From: an uncultured Collinsella sp.
Lineage (GTDB): Bacteria; Actinomycetota; Coriobacteriia; Coriobacteriales; Coriobacteriaceae
Assembly: GCA_900544645.1 (NCBI GenBank)
Contig: UQWG01000008.1
Span: 1-54,755, forward strand
DNA length: 54,755 nt
Direction of reading: 5' to 3'
The position numbers were made by a program, and so were the translations under genes. Under the pieces are notes generated by a model that saw nothing but the letters and a program-made list of their open reading frames with translations, was not told the DNA's origin and searched no databases. This document shows positions 26,459-33,965 of this stretch, piece after piece. Position 1 is the stretch's first letter. The number at the start of each line of letters is the position of its first letter.

Positions 26459-26532
26459 GGCGAAGTGGCCAAGTGGTAAGGCAGAGGCCTGCAAAGCCTT
26501 TACCCCCGGTTCGAATCCGGGCTTCGCCTCCA
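26459..26532 (+). tRNA. tRNA-Cys (anticodon GCA)
   Basis: The acceptor is GGCGAAG / CTTCGCC, with anticodon arm GAGGC-CTGCAAA-GCCTT (one G-T pair), T-loop GGTTCGAATCC and an encoded CCA. Confidence 0.95.
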
Positions 26533-26541
26533 GGCAACATC

Positions 26542-26568
26542 CGGGCGCTCCGGCGCCCGTTTTGTTTT
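26542..26568 (+). terminator. hairpin between tRNA-Cys and second tRNA-Gly
   Basis: The stem CGGGCG-CTCCGG-CGCCCG is followed by TTTTGTTTT. No separate promoter is visible before the second tRNA-Gly. Confidence 0.75.
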
Positions 26569-26574
26569 ACATAT

Positions 26575-26650
26575 GCGGACATGGCTCAGTTGGTAGAGCA
26601 CAACCTTGCCAAGGTTGGGGTCGCGGGTTCGAGCCCCGTTGTCCGCTCCA
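26575..26650 (+). tRNA. tRNA-Gly (anticodon GCC), copy 2
   Basis: Base-identical to the copy at 26349, including the encoded CCA. Confidence 0.95.
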
Positions 26651-26658
26651 AACGCAAT

Positions 26659-26689
26659 AGCCCGGCTACTACGGTAGCCGGGCTTTTTT
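26659..26689 (+). terminator. terminator of the tRNA-Gly/Cys/Gly unit
   Basis: AGCCCGGCTA and TAGCCGGGCT form a 10-bp stem followed by TTTTT. The next 130 bases up to the glycosidase start hold no recognisable feature. Confidence 0.9.
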
Positions 26690-26828
26690 GTATCCATCGC
26701 ATGGGCTCGAACCCGAGAGGGAGCGAGCGTTTTGGGTCGTGGCTGTGGCGTTGTTTGCTGCGAATGTCAGCTTTGGGCGTATCATCGTGGGCATCTCACA
26801 AAACCTCGTTGCAAGGGAGGCACGCCCC

Positions 26829-28562
26829 ATGGTTACAGAAAAGTCTTCTTCGCGTTCATGGATGTCCGATGCCGCGATCTATCAGATCTACCCGCGCTCG
26901 TTTAAGGATTCGACTGGTTCGGGTCTGGGCGATATCGCGGGCATTACCCAGCAGATGGACTATCTTGAGCGGCTGGGTATCGAGGCCATCTGGCTGAGCC
27001 CGTTTTACCCATCGCCTCTTGTCGATGGTGGCTATGATGTGGCGGACTACTGCGATGTCGATCCACGTCTCGGCTCGCTTGACGACTTCGATGATATGAT
27101 CGCTGCGGTTCACGCGCGCGGCATCAAGGTCATCGTCGACATCGTGCCCAACCATTCATCCAGCCAGCACCCCTGGTTCAAAGCCGCTCTTGCCGCCGGC
27201 CCCGGATCGCCCGAGCGCGCCCGTTATATCTTCCGCGATGGTCGCGGCGAGCATGGCGAGCTGCCTCCCACCAATTGGAATGCCAACTTTGGCGGCCCCG
27301 CATGGACGCGTGTTGCGGACGGTCAGTGGTATCTGCACATGTTTACGCCCGAGCAGCCGGACTTTGACTGGTCATGCCCTGAGGTTCACGCGCTCTTTTG
27401 CGACGTCCTGGCGTTTTGGAGCGATCGAGGCGTCGACGGCTTTCGCATTGATGTGGCGCAGGGTCTCGCCAAGGATCTCGACCGCGATGACCTCGACCGG
27501 TGGCATCTCGCCGAGGGCGATGACATGGTTGACGACGGCACCCACCCGCTGTGGGACCGCAATGAGGTCCACGAGATCTATCGCGAGTGGCGCCGCGTGT
27601 TCGACCGCTATAATCCGCCGCGCAGTGCCGTTGCCGAGGCATGGGTGCTGCCCGAGCGCCAGCATCTCTACGCGCGTCCCAGCGAGCTTGGCCAGACATT
27701 CAACTTTGAGTTTGCCAAGGCCACTTGGACCTATGATGACATGCACACTGCAATCGAGAAGGGCTTGAAGGCAGCCGTCGAATCCGATTCCGCCTCGACC
27801 TGGGTACTCTCCAACCACGACGTGCCGCGCGTGGCGACACGCTATGCCCTGCCGCAAATCAAGGCGACGCGCTACCACCAGATTGCGCTCGACTGGCTCT
27901 TACGCGACGGGTCGTCTTATGACGAGGACCGTGAACTCGGCGAGCGCCGCGCGCGGGCGGCCCTTTTGCTTGAACTGTCGCTTCCGGGCTCGGCATACGT
28001 GTATCAGGGTGAGGAGCTCGGCCTTTTTGAGGTGGCTGATATCCCGTGGGCTGTACTCGAAGACCCTACTGCGACCAATACGCACGGACCGAAGCGTGAG
28101 AAGGGGCGCGACGGCTGTCGTGTGCCCCTGCCGTGGGTGGCGGCGGACGATCCCGCGCATGGCGGATCGTTTGGGTTTTCGCCGGCAGACGCCGATGCGG
28201 CGCCCCATCTGCCGCAGCCTGCATGGTTTTCCGATTATGCTGCCGATAGGGAAGAAACGGACCCGACATCGATGCTTGCGCTCTATCGTGACGCCCTCTG
28301 GCTGCGGCGCAAGCTGCGCGGGTGCGCCAACGATCTTGCGTGGCTCGATCTTGACGGGCGCACCGGTCTTGCGGATGGTGCCGAGGGCGCTGAGGGCGGC
28401 GTCATCGCCTATCGCCGCGATAACGGCTGGGCGTGTGTGACGAACTTCGGTGCAGCACCCGTGGAGCTGCCGGCGGGCAGGGTCCTGCTCACCTCATCAC
28501 CGCTTGCAGACGGCAGGCTCGCACAGGACAGCTCTGCCTGGATCATGCTCGGTGAGATGTAG
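26829..28562 (+). CDS. GH13 alpha-glucosidase / oligo-1,6-glucosidase-like
   Basis: A 577-residue cytoplasmic alpha-amylase-family hydrolase without a signal peptide. It starts with the family phrase AAIYQIYPRSFKDSTGSGLGDIAGI. Conserved regions are DIVPNHSS, GFRIDVAQG (nucleophile Asp208), AEAWV (acid/base Glu270) and LSNHDVPR (Asp331). A small C-terminal beta domain follows. The sequence resembles the alpha-glucosidase / oligo-1,6-glucosidase branch acting on short malto- or isomalto-oligosaccharides; sucrose hydrolysis cannot be excluded. ATG 26829 follows GGGAGG (26815-26820). It stands alone between tRNA genes. Confidence 0.88.
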   Translation: MVTEKSSSRSWMSDAAIYQIYPRSFKDSTGSGLGDIAGITQQMDYLERLGIEAIWLSPFYPSPLVDGGYDVADYCDVDPRLGSLDDFDDMIAAVHARGIKVIVDIVPNHSSSQHPWFKAALAAGPGSPERARYIFRDGRGEHGELPPTNWNANFGGPAWTRVADGQWYLHMFTPEQPDFDWSCPEVHALFCDVLAFWSDRGVDGFRIDVAQGLAKDLDRDDLDRWHLAEGDDMVDDGTHPLWDRNEVHEIYREWRRVFDRYNPPRSAVAEAWVLPERQHLYARPSELGQTFNFEFAKATWTYDDMHTAIEKGLKAAVESDSASTWVLSNHDVPRVATRYALPQIKATRYHQIALDWLLRDGSSYDEDRELGERRARAALLLELSLPGSAYVYQGEELGLFEVADIPWAVLEDPTATNTHGPKREKGRDGCRVPLPWVAADDPAHGGSFGFSPADADAAPHLPQPAWFSDYAADREETDPTSMLALYRDALWLRRKLRGCANDLAWLDLDGRTGLADGAEGAEGGVIAYRRDNGWACVTNFGAAPVELPAGRVLLTSSPLADGRLAQDSSAWIMLGEM

Positions 28563-28632
28563 GGGCATCTCGCTGCGAGCCTGCGTTTGTCCACGCCTTT
28601 CGTGACGACTGATGCCCTCGCGAGAGCGTCGC

Positions 28633-28682
28633 AAAACTTTTCAAAAAAAGTTCTTGCATAGGATGCGGGCATCACGTAAGAT
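28633..28682 (+). promoter_or_regulatory. promoter of the tRNA-Gly/Val unit
   Basis: AACTTTTCAAAAAAAGTTC is the third copy of the A/T dyad. It is followed by TTGCAT (28654-28659), a 17-nt spacer and TAAGAT (28677-28682). Confidence 0.75.
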
Positions 28683-28694
28683 TAATCCTCGTAA

Positions 28695-28770
28695 GCGGAC
28701 ATGGCTCAGTTGGTAGAGCACAACCTTGCCAAGGTTGGGGTCGCGGGTTCGAGCCCCGTTGTCCGCTCCA
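28695..28770 (+). tRNA. tRNA-Gly (anticodon GCC), copy 3
   Basis: Base-identical to copies at 26349 and 26575, with encoded CCA. Confidence 0.95.
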
Positions 28771-28773
28771 TTT

Positions 28774-28848
28774 GGGCGTTTAGCTCAGGGGGAGAGCGCT
28801 TCCCTGACACGGAAGAGGTCAGAAGTTCAAATCTTCTAACGCCCACCA
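28774..28848 (+). tRNA. tRNA-Val (anticodon GAC)
   Basis: The acceptor is GGGCGTT / AACGCCC, with D-arm GCTCAGGGGGAGAGC, anticodon arm CTTCC-CTGACAC-GGAAG, T-loop GTTCAAATC and an encoded CCA. It begins 3 nt after the tRNA-Gly and is cotranscribed with it. Confidence 0.95.
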
Positions 28849-28856
28849 AATGTTCG

Positions 28857-28894
28857 CAGCTCAGAGGCTATGTCCTCTGGGCTGTTTTGTTTTG
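28857..28894 (+). terminator. terminator after tRNA-Val
   Basis: CAGCTCAGAGG pairs with CCTCTGGGCTG and is followed by TTTTGTTTT. Confidence 0.88.
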
Positions 28895-29209
28895 CCACCA
28901 AGCACGCCGCCAATATAAGCCACCAAATATTGATCCAAGGTCTGTACGCGATGGTCTTCGCATCCCGTAGAGGTGCCGGCAGATTGCACACGTCCTGGCC
29001 GATCGTGACCGCAACATGTTGGTCAAGCATAATCTTTTGGATTCTTTTGGCGTGAGCGACTTGGTTTTGGTAGGATTTGTCAGCGGCTTGACTAAGGGGG
29101 TTTTATAACTGCCATGCAGGTAGCCGTGTTGGTAACGTTTTACCGACTTGCCAAGAACCCCTCATTTTTAATGCGTCTGCAAAATGACTAATTGCTTTGA
29201 CCTGCCGAA
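28895..29209. other. gene-free stretch downstream of tRNA-Val
   Basis: No confident gene is seen. On the minus strand a frame from about 29030 reads MLDQHVAVTIGQDVCNLPAP and continues to the tRNA terminator, with reasonable codon choice but no recognised family. It could be a gene remnant or chance. No duplicated tRNA 3' end that would mark an integration site was found. Confidence 0.3.
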
Positions 29210-29225
29210 ACACTATATGTTGTGT
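29210..29225. promoter_or_regulatory. NrdR box upstream of nrdD
   Basis: ACACTATATGTTGTGT agrees with the NrdR consensus ACACWATATATWGTGT at 15 of 16 positions and is nearly palindromic. A weak second site may lie at 29244-29259. NrdR represses ribonucleotide-reductase genes when (d)ATP is high. Confidence 0.8.
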
Positions 29226-29255
29226 TTGACCTAAAAAAAGAATACAGGATATAGA
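29226..29255 (+). promoter_or_regulatory. probable nrdD promoter
   Basis: TTGACC (29226-29231) and TATAGA (29250-29255) are 18 nt apart. The -35 directly abuts the NrdR box and the -10 overlaps the weak second site, fitting repression. Confidence 0.55.
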
Positions 29256-29261
29256 TGCCTC

Positions 29262-29482
29262 TTTGTCGTATGATAGATGGCGGACAGAGAACGAAGACCT
29301 TAACTGCCTCTTTTGAACGTGTCCTTGAGCCGCTTGATCGGCTCCAGGGAATGTCCGCATGGAGGCTTATGGTTTATCGAGAACACAGATTGCGCGACGG
29401 CGCCGCAAGACAGGGGCAAGCCCTGCCGGGTATCGTTTGGCTCTGAAGCGCGATGAGGCTACGAAGCGAAAGAGGCAAGAGG
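29262..29482 (+). other. long structured 5' leader of nrdD
   Basis: About 220 nt separate the promoter from the nrdD ATG. GCGGACA (29280-29286) pairs with TGTCCGC (29352-29358), enclosing GAGCCG-CTTGAT-CGGCTC (29327-29344). A further hairpin CAGGG-GCAAG-CCCTG lies at about 29411-29425. No known riboswitch consensus was recognised; for example, the cobalamin-box GCCACTG is absent. Confidence 0.4.
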
Positions 29483-31705
29483 ATGAAGATCATCAAGCGC
29501 AGCGGCACCGAGGTTGTCTTTGACATCGATAAGATCGTCAATGCCATCCGCGCCGCAAACTTGGAGGTCGAGGAGAGCTCTCGTCTTACCGACCGCCAGG
29601 TGGTTTATGCGGCACAAAACGTCGCCGAGGCATGCGAGAACGCGGGTCACACCGTGTCGGTCGAGGAGATCCAGGATCTGGTCGAGGACGAGATCATGCG
29701 TCTCGACTGCTACGAGGTCGCTCGCCATTACATCATCTATCGCTATGTTCAGAGCCTGAAGCGCCAGAAGAACACGACCGACGACAAGATTCTGTCGCTG
29801 ATTGAGTGCAACAACGAAGAGGTCAAGCAGGAGAACTCCAACAAGAACCCGACCGTCAATTCCGTTCAGCGTGACTACATGGCCGGCGAGATCTCCAAGG
29901 ACCTGACTCAGCGTGTGCTGCTGCCCCAGGAGATTGTGGATGCTCACAATGAGGGTCTGATCCACTTCCATGATTCGGACTACTTTGCCCAGCACATGCA
30001 TAACTGCGACCTGGTGAACCTGGAGGATATGCTCCAGAACGGTACTGTTATCTCGGGTACGCTGATTGAGAAGCCGCACAGCTTCTCGACCGCCTGCAAC
30101 ATCGCGACGCAGATCATCGCCCAGGTTGCTTCCTCCCAGTACGGTGGCCAGTCGATTTCGCTGACCCATCTTGCCCCGTTCGTCGAGGTGAGCCGTCAAA
30201 AGATTCGCGGCGAGGTCGCTCGCGAGCTTGAGGAGCTCGGCGTCTCTGCGTCTGCCGAGAAGGTCCGTGAGGTCGTTGAGGACCGTCTGCGTGACGAGAT
30301 CCGTCGCGGCGTCCAGACGATTCAGTATCAGGTCGTGACCCTTATGACCACCAATGGCCAGGCGCCGTTCGTGACGGTCTTTATGTATCTTAACGAGGCC
30401 CGTACGCCTCAGGAGAAGCACGACCTTGCCATGATCGTGGAGGAGACGCTTCGCCAGCGCTACGAGGGCGTTAAGAACGAGGCCGGCGTATGGATCACCC
30501 CGGCATTCCCCAAGCTTATCTATGTACTCGAGGACGATAACGTTCACGAGGATTCCCCGTACTTCTACCTGACCCAGCTGGCTGCCAAGTGCACTGCCAA
30601 GCGTATGGTGCCCGATTACATCTCCGAGAAAAAGATGCGCGAGCTCAAGCTGTCGAAGGGCGAGACCGCGGGTAACGGCGACTGCTATACCTGCATGGGC
30701 TGCCGCAGCTTCTTGACGCCCGACCGCTCGGGCAACGGCTTTAACAACGTTGCCAACGCGCTGAACTACGACCCGAACAAGCCCAAGTACTATGGTCGCT
30801 TTAACCAGGGCGTCGTGACCATCAACCTGCCCGATGTCGCGCTGAGCTCGCACCAGGATATGGATAAGTTCTGGAAGATCTTCGACGAGCGCCTTGAGCT
30901 GTGCCACCGTGCCCTGCTGTGCCGTCATGAGCGCCTGATGGGTACGCTTTCTGACGCCGCACCGATTCTGTGGCAGTACGGCGCCCTCGCTCGTCTGAAG
31001 AAGGGCGAGACGATCGACAAGCTGCTCGTGGGCGGATACTCCACCATTAGTTTGGGTTATGCCGGCCTGTATGAGTGCGTCAAGTACATGACGGGCCACA
31101 GCCACACCGAGAAGGAGGGCACGCCCTTTGCCATGGCCGTCATGCAGCGCATGAACGACAAGTGCGCCGAGTGGAAGGCCGAAAGCGATATTGACTTCTC
31201 GCTGTACGGTACTCCGCTTGAGTCGACGACCTACAAGTTCGCCAAGTGCCTGCAGCGTCGTTTTGGCATCATCCCGGGCGTGACGGACAAGGGCTACATC
31301 ACCAACAGCTACCACGTCCACGTGTCCGAGGAGATCGACGCCTTCGATAAGCTTAAGTTTGAGGGCATGTTCCAGCAGCTTTCGCCGGGCGGTGCCATCT
31401 CCTACGTCGAGGTTCCCAACATGCAGGACAACCTCAAGGCTGTCATTCGCGTGATGCAGTACATCTACGACAACATCATGTACGCCGAGCTCAACACCAA
31501 GAGCGACTACTGCCAGGTGTGCGGCTACGACGGTGAGATCAAGATTGTCGAGGATGACGGCAAGCTGGTGTGGGAGTGCCCTAACTGCGGCAACCGCGAT
31601 CAGGAGAAGATGAACGTCGCCCGTCGTACGTGCGGCTACATCGGTACCCAATTCTGGAACCAGGGCCGAACCGAGGAGATCCGCGACCGCGTGCTGCATC
31701 TCTAA
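29483..31705 (+). CDS. nrdD: anaerobic ribonucleoside-triphosphate reductase
   Basis: A 740-residue class III reductase that makes dNTPs under anoxia. Residues 1-95 are an ATP-cone allosteric domain (MKIIKRSGTEVVFDIDKIVNAI). The core includes the active-site region DCYTCMGCRSFLTP. The C-terminus has a zinc site of Cys677, Cys680, Cys699 and Cys702, and the glycyl-radical motif RRTCGYIG with Gly718. ATG 29483 is chosen with AGAGG upstream; an in-frame ATG at 29453 would add ten basic residues. It is activated by NrdG, encoded 427 nt downstream. Confidence 0.97.
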   Translation: MKIIKRSGTEVVFDIDKIVNAIRAANLEVEESSRLTDRQVVYAAQNVAEACENAGHTVSVEEIQDLVEDEIMRLDCYEVARHYIIYRYVQSLKRQKNTTDDKILSLIECNNEEVKQENSNKNPTVNSVQRDYMAGEISKDLTQRVLLPQEIVDAHNEGLIHFHDSDYFAQHMHNCDLVNLEDMLQNGTVISGTLIEKPHSFSTACNIATQIIAQVASSQYGGQSISLTHLAPFVEVSRQKIRGEVARELEELGVSASAEKVREVVEDRLRDEIRRGVQTIQYQVVTLMTTNGQAPFVTVFMYLNEARTPQEKHDLAMIVEETLRQRYEGVKNEAGVWITPAFPKLIYVLEDDNVHEDSPYFYLTQLAAKCTAKRMVPDYISEKKMRELKLSKGETAGNGDCYTCMGCRSFLTPDRSGNGFNNVANALNYDPNKPKYYGRFNQGVVTINLPDVALSSHQDMDKFWKIFDERLELCHRALLCRHERLMGTLSDAAPILWQYGALARLKKGETIDKLLVGGYSTISLGYAGLYECVKYMTGHSHTEKEGTPFAMAVMQRMNDKCAEWKAESDIDFSLYGTPLESTTYKFAKCLQRRFGIIPGVTDKGYITNSYHVHVSEEIDAFDKLKFEGMFQQLSPGGAISYVEVPNMQDNLKAVIRVMQYIYDNIMYAELNTKSDYCQVCGYDGEIKIVEDDGKLVWECPNCGNRDQEKMNVARRTCGYIGTQFWNQGRTEEIRDRVLHL

Positions 31706-31716
31706 TACCGCTCCGG

Positions 31717-31855
31717 GGCTGAGCCGGGAGGGCCGCTTGGGCATTTGCTCGCTATTTCGGACAGTCCTGCGCAAGACGAAGGCCACATTAAGTGGCCTTC
31801 TTTGCGTGCGGAACTCATATCGAGCAAAAGCCCAAGCGGCCCTCTCGGCTCAGCC
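31717..31855 (+). repeat. palindromic element A3
   Basis: The outer 35-nt arms 31717-31751 and 31821-31855 match at 33 positions, with one G-T pair and one A-A mismatch. The inner stem GAAGGCCAC-ATTAA-GTGGCCTTC is at 31778-31800. The internal loop contains TCGGACAGTCCTGC on the 5' side and GTGCGGAACTC on the 3' side, a looser version of the A1/A2 motifs. It lies directly after nrdD and may also terminate it. Confidence 0.7.
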
Positions 31856-32033
31856 AAGTTGACGTAGCTGAGATACGGCATGTGGTCTGCTCACTCCTCG
31901 AAGTTCTTAGCGGACATGAGTTGACTTGCAGCAACGCTTTGCTTGCGATGACGGTTGAGCTGCAACAAAGTTTTTATTGGACCTCGAACCCTATACTCGA
32001 TGTTCGCTTCGTTCATTGAGTTACCCTTTGCAT
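31856..32033. other. gene-free stretch between elements A3 and A4
   Basis: No gene is seen. It contains TTGCAGC / GCTGCAA as a weak dyad (about 31926-31965) and a TATACT (31992-31997) that could be the -10 of an nrdG promoter, without a convincing -35. Confidence 0.3.
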
Positions 32034-32117
32034 GAGGCCGGGACATATCGTCCCGCCCGCAGTTTCGCAGGCCGAAGGCCGAGAATGTTTGAGGACGGGA
32101 TGATATGTCCCGGCCTC
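32034..32117 (-). repeat. palindromic element A4
   Basis: The outer 22-bp arms 32034-32055 and 32096-32117 have one G-T pair. The apex is GGCC-GAA-GGCC. On the minus strand the internal loop reads GTCCTCAAACATTCTC and CTGCGGG, matching the A-family positions. It ends 3 nt before the GGGAGAG ribosome-binding site of nrdG, so folding could influence nrdG translation. Confidence 0.7.
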
Positions 32118-32132
32118 CCGGGAGAGTTACCT

Positions 32133-32714
32133 ATGAATTACGCGAACATTAAGTATTTCGACATTGCTGATGGGGAAGGCGTTCGTACTTCTCTGTTTGT
32201 GAGCGGGTGCCGTCGTGGGTGCAAGAACTGCTTTAACTCTGTCGCGTGGGACTTTGCTGCGGGTGAGCCGTTCGATTGTGTCGTCGAGGACAAGATTATC
32301 GAGAGCCTCGATCATCCCTTTATTGACGGCCTGACGATTCTGGGCGGCGAGCCTATGGAGCCCGAGAATCAGGCGGGGCTTGTTGACTTTATCGAACGCG
32401 TGCGTGCGGCCTATCCTGCGGGGTCGGGCAAGACCATTTGGTGCTTTACCGGCGACGTGCTCGAGGAGCTTATGCCGGGTGGTCGTCACCATACCGAGGT
32501 GACGGACCGTATCCTGGCCTGCCTCGACATGTTGGTGGACGGTCCGTTCGTTCAGGATCTGTACGATATCTCGTTGCGCTTTAGGGGCTCGAGCAATCAG
32601 CGCGTGATTGATATGAACGCCACGCGCGCCCGTGCTGTGCGCGAGGGCGTTGCGCTTTGTGATGCGGTTGAACTTTGGCGGGACGATCCGGTCTATTCGA
32701 CCCATACTATGTAG
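32133..32714 (+). CDS. nrdG: anaerobic ribonucleotide reductase activating protein
   Basis: A 193-residue radical-SAM activase. The cluster-binding CX3CX2C motif is Cys26, Cys30 and Cys33 in SGCRRGCKNCF, followed by the SAM-binding region LTILGGEPM. It installs the glycyl radical on NrdD. ATG 32133 follows GGGAGAG. It is separated from nrdD by two palindromic elements rather than being immediately adjacent. Confidence 0.95.
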   Translation: MNYANIKYFDIADGEGVRTSLFVSGCRRGCKNCFNSVAWDFAAGEPFDCVVEDKIIESLDHPFIDGLTILGGEPMEPENQAGLVDFIERVRAAYPAGSGKTIWCFTGDVLEELMPGGRHHTEVTDRILACLDMLVDGPFVQDLYDISLRFRGSSNQRVIDMNATRARAVREGVALCDAVELWRDDPVYSTHTM

Positions 32715-32780
32715 CTTGTGGCCGATGCCAAAGGGCGTGGTACCATAGCGCGAACGCAAAATCGGAAAAGTGAGGCCCAG

Positions 32781-33338
32781 ATGGTCGATCAGGAAAAAGT
32801 CGAGGGCGCCATTAAGCTGTTGCTTGAGGGCATAGGCGAGGACCCAACTCGTGAGGGCCTGCTGGAGACCCCGGCGCGCGTTGCCCGTATGTATAGTGAG
32901 ATCGCCGGCGGTATGGATCAGAGTGCCGAGGAGCACCTGTCCAAAACCTTTGCCGTCGCTTCGAACGACTTGGTTATTGAGCGCGACATTACGTTTTACT
33001 CGCTGTGCGAGCACCATCTGCTGCCGTTTTATGGCAAGGCTGCAATCGGCTATATCCCTAACGGTCGCGTGGCGGGTCTGTCTAAGCTCGCTCGCACGGT
33101 TGAGGTTTATGCCCGCCGTCTGCAGCTGCAGGAGCAGCTGTGTGCGCAGGTTGCCGACGCTCTCATGGATTATCTCGCTCCCCAGGGAGCGATTGTGCTC
33201 ATGGAAGCCGAGCATATGTGCATGACCATGCGCGGCGTGCAAAAGCCTGGCACCAAGACCGTGACACTCGCTCGCCGCGGCGTCTTTGAGACCGATCCCG
33301 CGCTCGAGGAGCGTTTCTTTAGGATGCTGGGCCGCTAA
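32781..33338 (+). CDS. folE: GTP cyclohydrolase I
   Basis: A 185-residue enzyme that converts GTP to 7,8-dihydroneopterin triphosphate, the first step of folate synthesis. Signatures are GLLETPARVARMY, FYSLCEHHLLPFYGKAAIGYIPNGRVAGLSKLAR (zinc-binding CEHH) and the C-terminal AEHMCMTMRGVQKPG. ATG 32781 is preceded by GTGAGG; the longer reading lacks homology. A TTGTGG / TACCAT pair at 32716-32746 may be its promoter. The HD gene starts 2 nt after its stop. Confidence 0.95.
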   Translation: MVDQEKVEGAIKLLLEGIGEDPTREGLLETPARVARMYSEIAGGMDQSAEEHLSKTFAVASNDLVIERDITFYSLCEHHLLPFYGKAAIGYIPNGRVAGLSKLARTVEVYARRLQLQEQLCAQVADALMDYLAPQGAIVLMEAEHMCMTMRGVQKPGTKTVTLARRGVFETDPALEERFFRMLGR

Positions 33339-33340
33339 CC

Positions 33341-33922
33341 ATGAGAGTCGTCAACGACTTTACATCGAAGACCGATGAGGGGACGTCGCGTCGCGGCTTT
33401 ATGGCTTCGGGCCTGGCCCCCTTTGGTGCCATGCCTCGCATTGATTACATTTGTGCCAACGGGCTGTTCCGTCGGCACCTGGGCAACATTGCACAGTTGG
33501 AATCGGGGCGCATCTTCTGCCGTCACGGTATTGACCATCTGCTCGATGTCGCTCGCATTATGTGGATCAAGAATCTCGAGGAGCAGCTCGAATTTGACCG
33601 CGAGGTCATCTACGCCACGGCACTTCTTCACGATATCGGCAAAGATGAACAGTATGAATCGGGTATATCCCATGATGTTGCAAGCGAACGCGTCGCTGAT
33701 GCGATTCTCGGCGGCATGCCCGATGACGTGGCGTTTGAGCCGGCCGATGCCGCAGCCATTAAGACGGCCATTCTGGGCCATCGAAAGCTGCGCGTGAACA
33801 GCCAACCGCTTGAGCGTCTGCTCTATGCAGCCGACAAAGCGTCGCGCGCCTGCTTTGCATGCCCCGCGCGCAATGCTTGCAACTGGAGCGATGATAAAAA
33901 GAACCTGTCGATTCGCGTGTAG
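33341..33922 (+). CDS. HD-domain phosphohydrolase in folate operon
   Basis: A 193-residue HD-superfamily hydrolase. Metal ligands are visible in CRHGIDHLLDVARI, ALLHDIGKDEQ (the HD pair) and GHRKLRV, and the last Asp in YAADKASRA. A cysteine cluster (CFACPARNAC) follows directly, near the C-terminus. It starts 2 nt after folE and precedes folB, exactly where the dephosphorylation of dihydroneopterin triphosphate is needed. That role is inferred from position; the family includes many nucleotide and pterin phosphohydrolases. Confidence 0.8.
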   Translation: MRVVNDFTSKTDEGTSRRGFMASGLAPFGAMPRIDYICANGLFRRHLGNIAQLESGRIFCRHGIDHLLDVARIMWIKNLEEQLEFDREVIYATALLHDIGKDEQYESGISHDVASERVADAILGGMPDDVAFEPADAAAIKTAILGHRKLRVNSQPLERLLYAADKASRACFACPARNACNWSDDKKNLSIRV

Positions 33923-33965
33923 TTAGTTTGCGCGGTCGGGGTTCTAAACGAAGGAGACGATCGCG

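Noticed and set aside
26355..26697. Several open frames running through the tRNA genes
   Set aside because: They are translations of identical tRNA sequences (recurring MAQLVEHNLAKVG) and have no coding support.
28849..29209. A prophage or island attachment site after tRNA-Val
   Set aside because: No direct repeat of the tRNA 3' end and no integrase gene were found in the window.
29459..31786. A 775-codon minus-strand frame opposite nrdD
   Set aside because: It is a shadow of nrdD codon bias with no recognisable domain or ribosome site. Similar long shadows opposite gap, pgk, gpmI, oppA and the oppD/F genes were dismissed on the same grounds.
31792..32019. A 75-codon plus-strand frame between nrdD and nrdG
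   Set aside because: It starts inside the inner stem of palindromic element A3 and its sequence is dictated by that palindrome.
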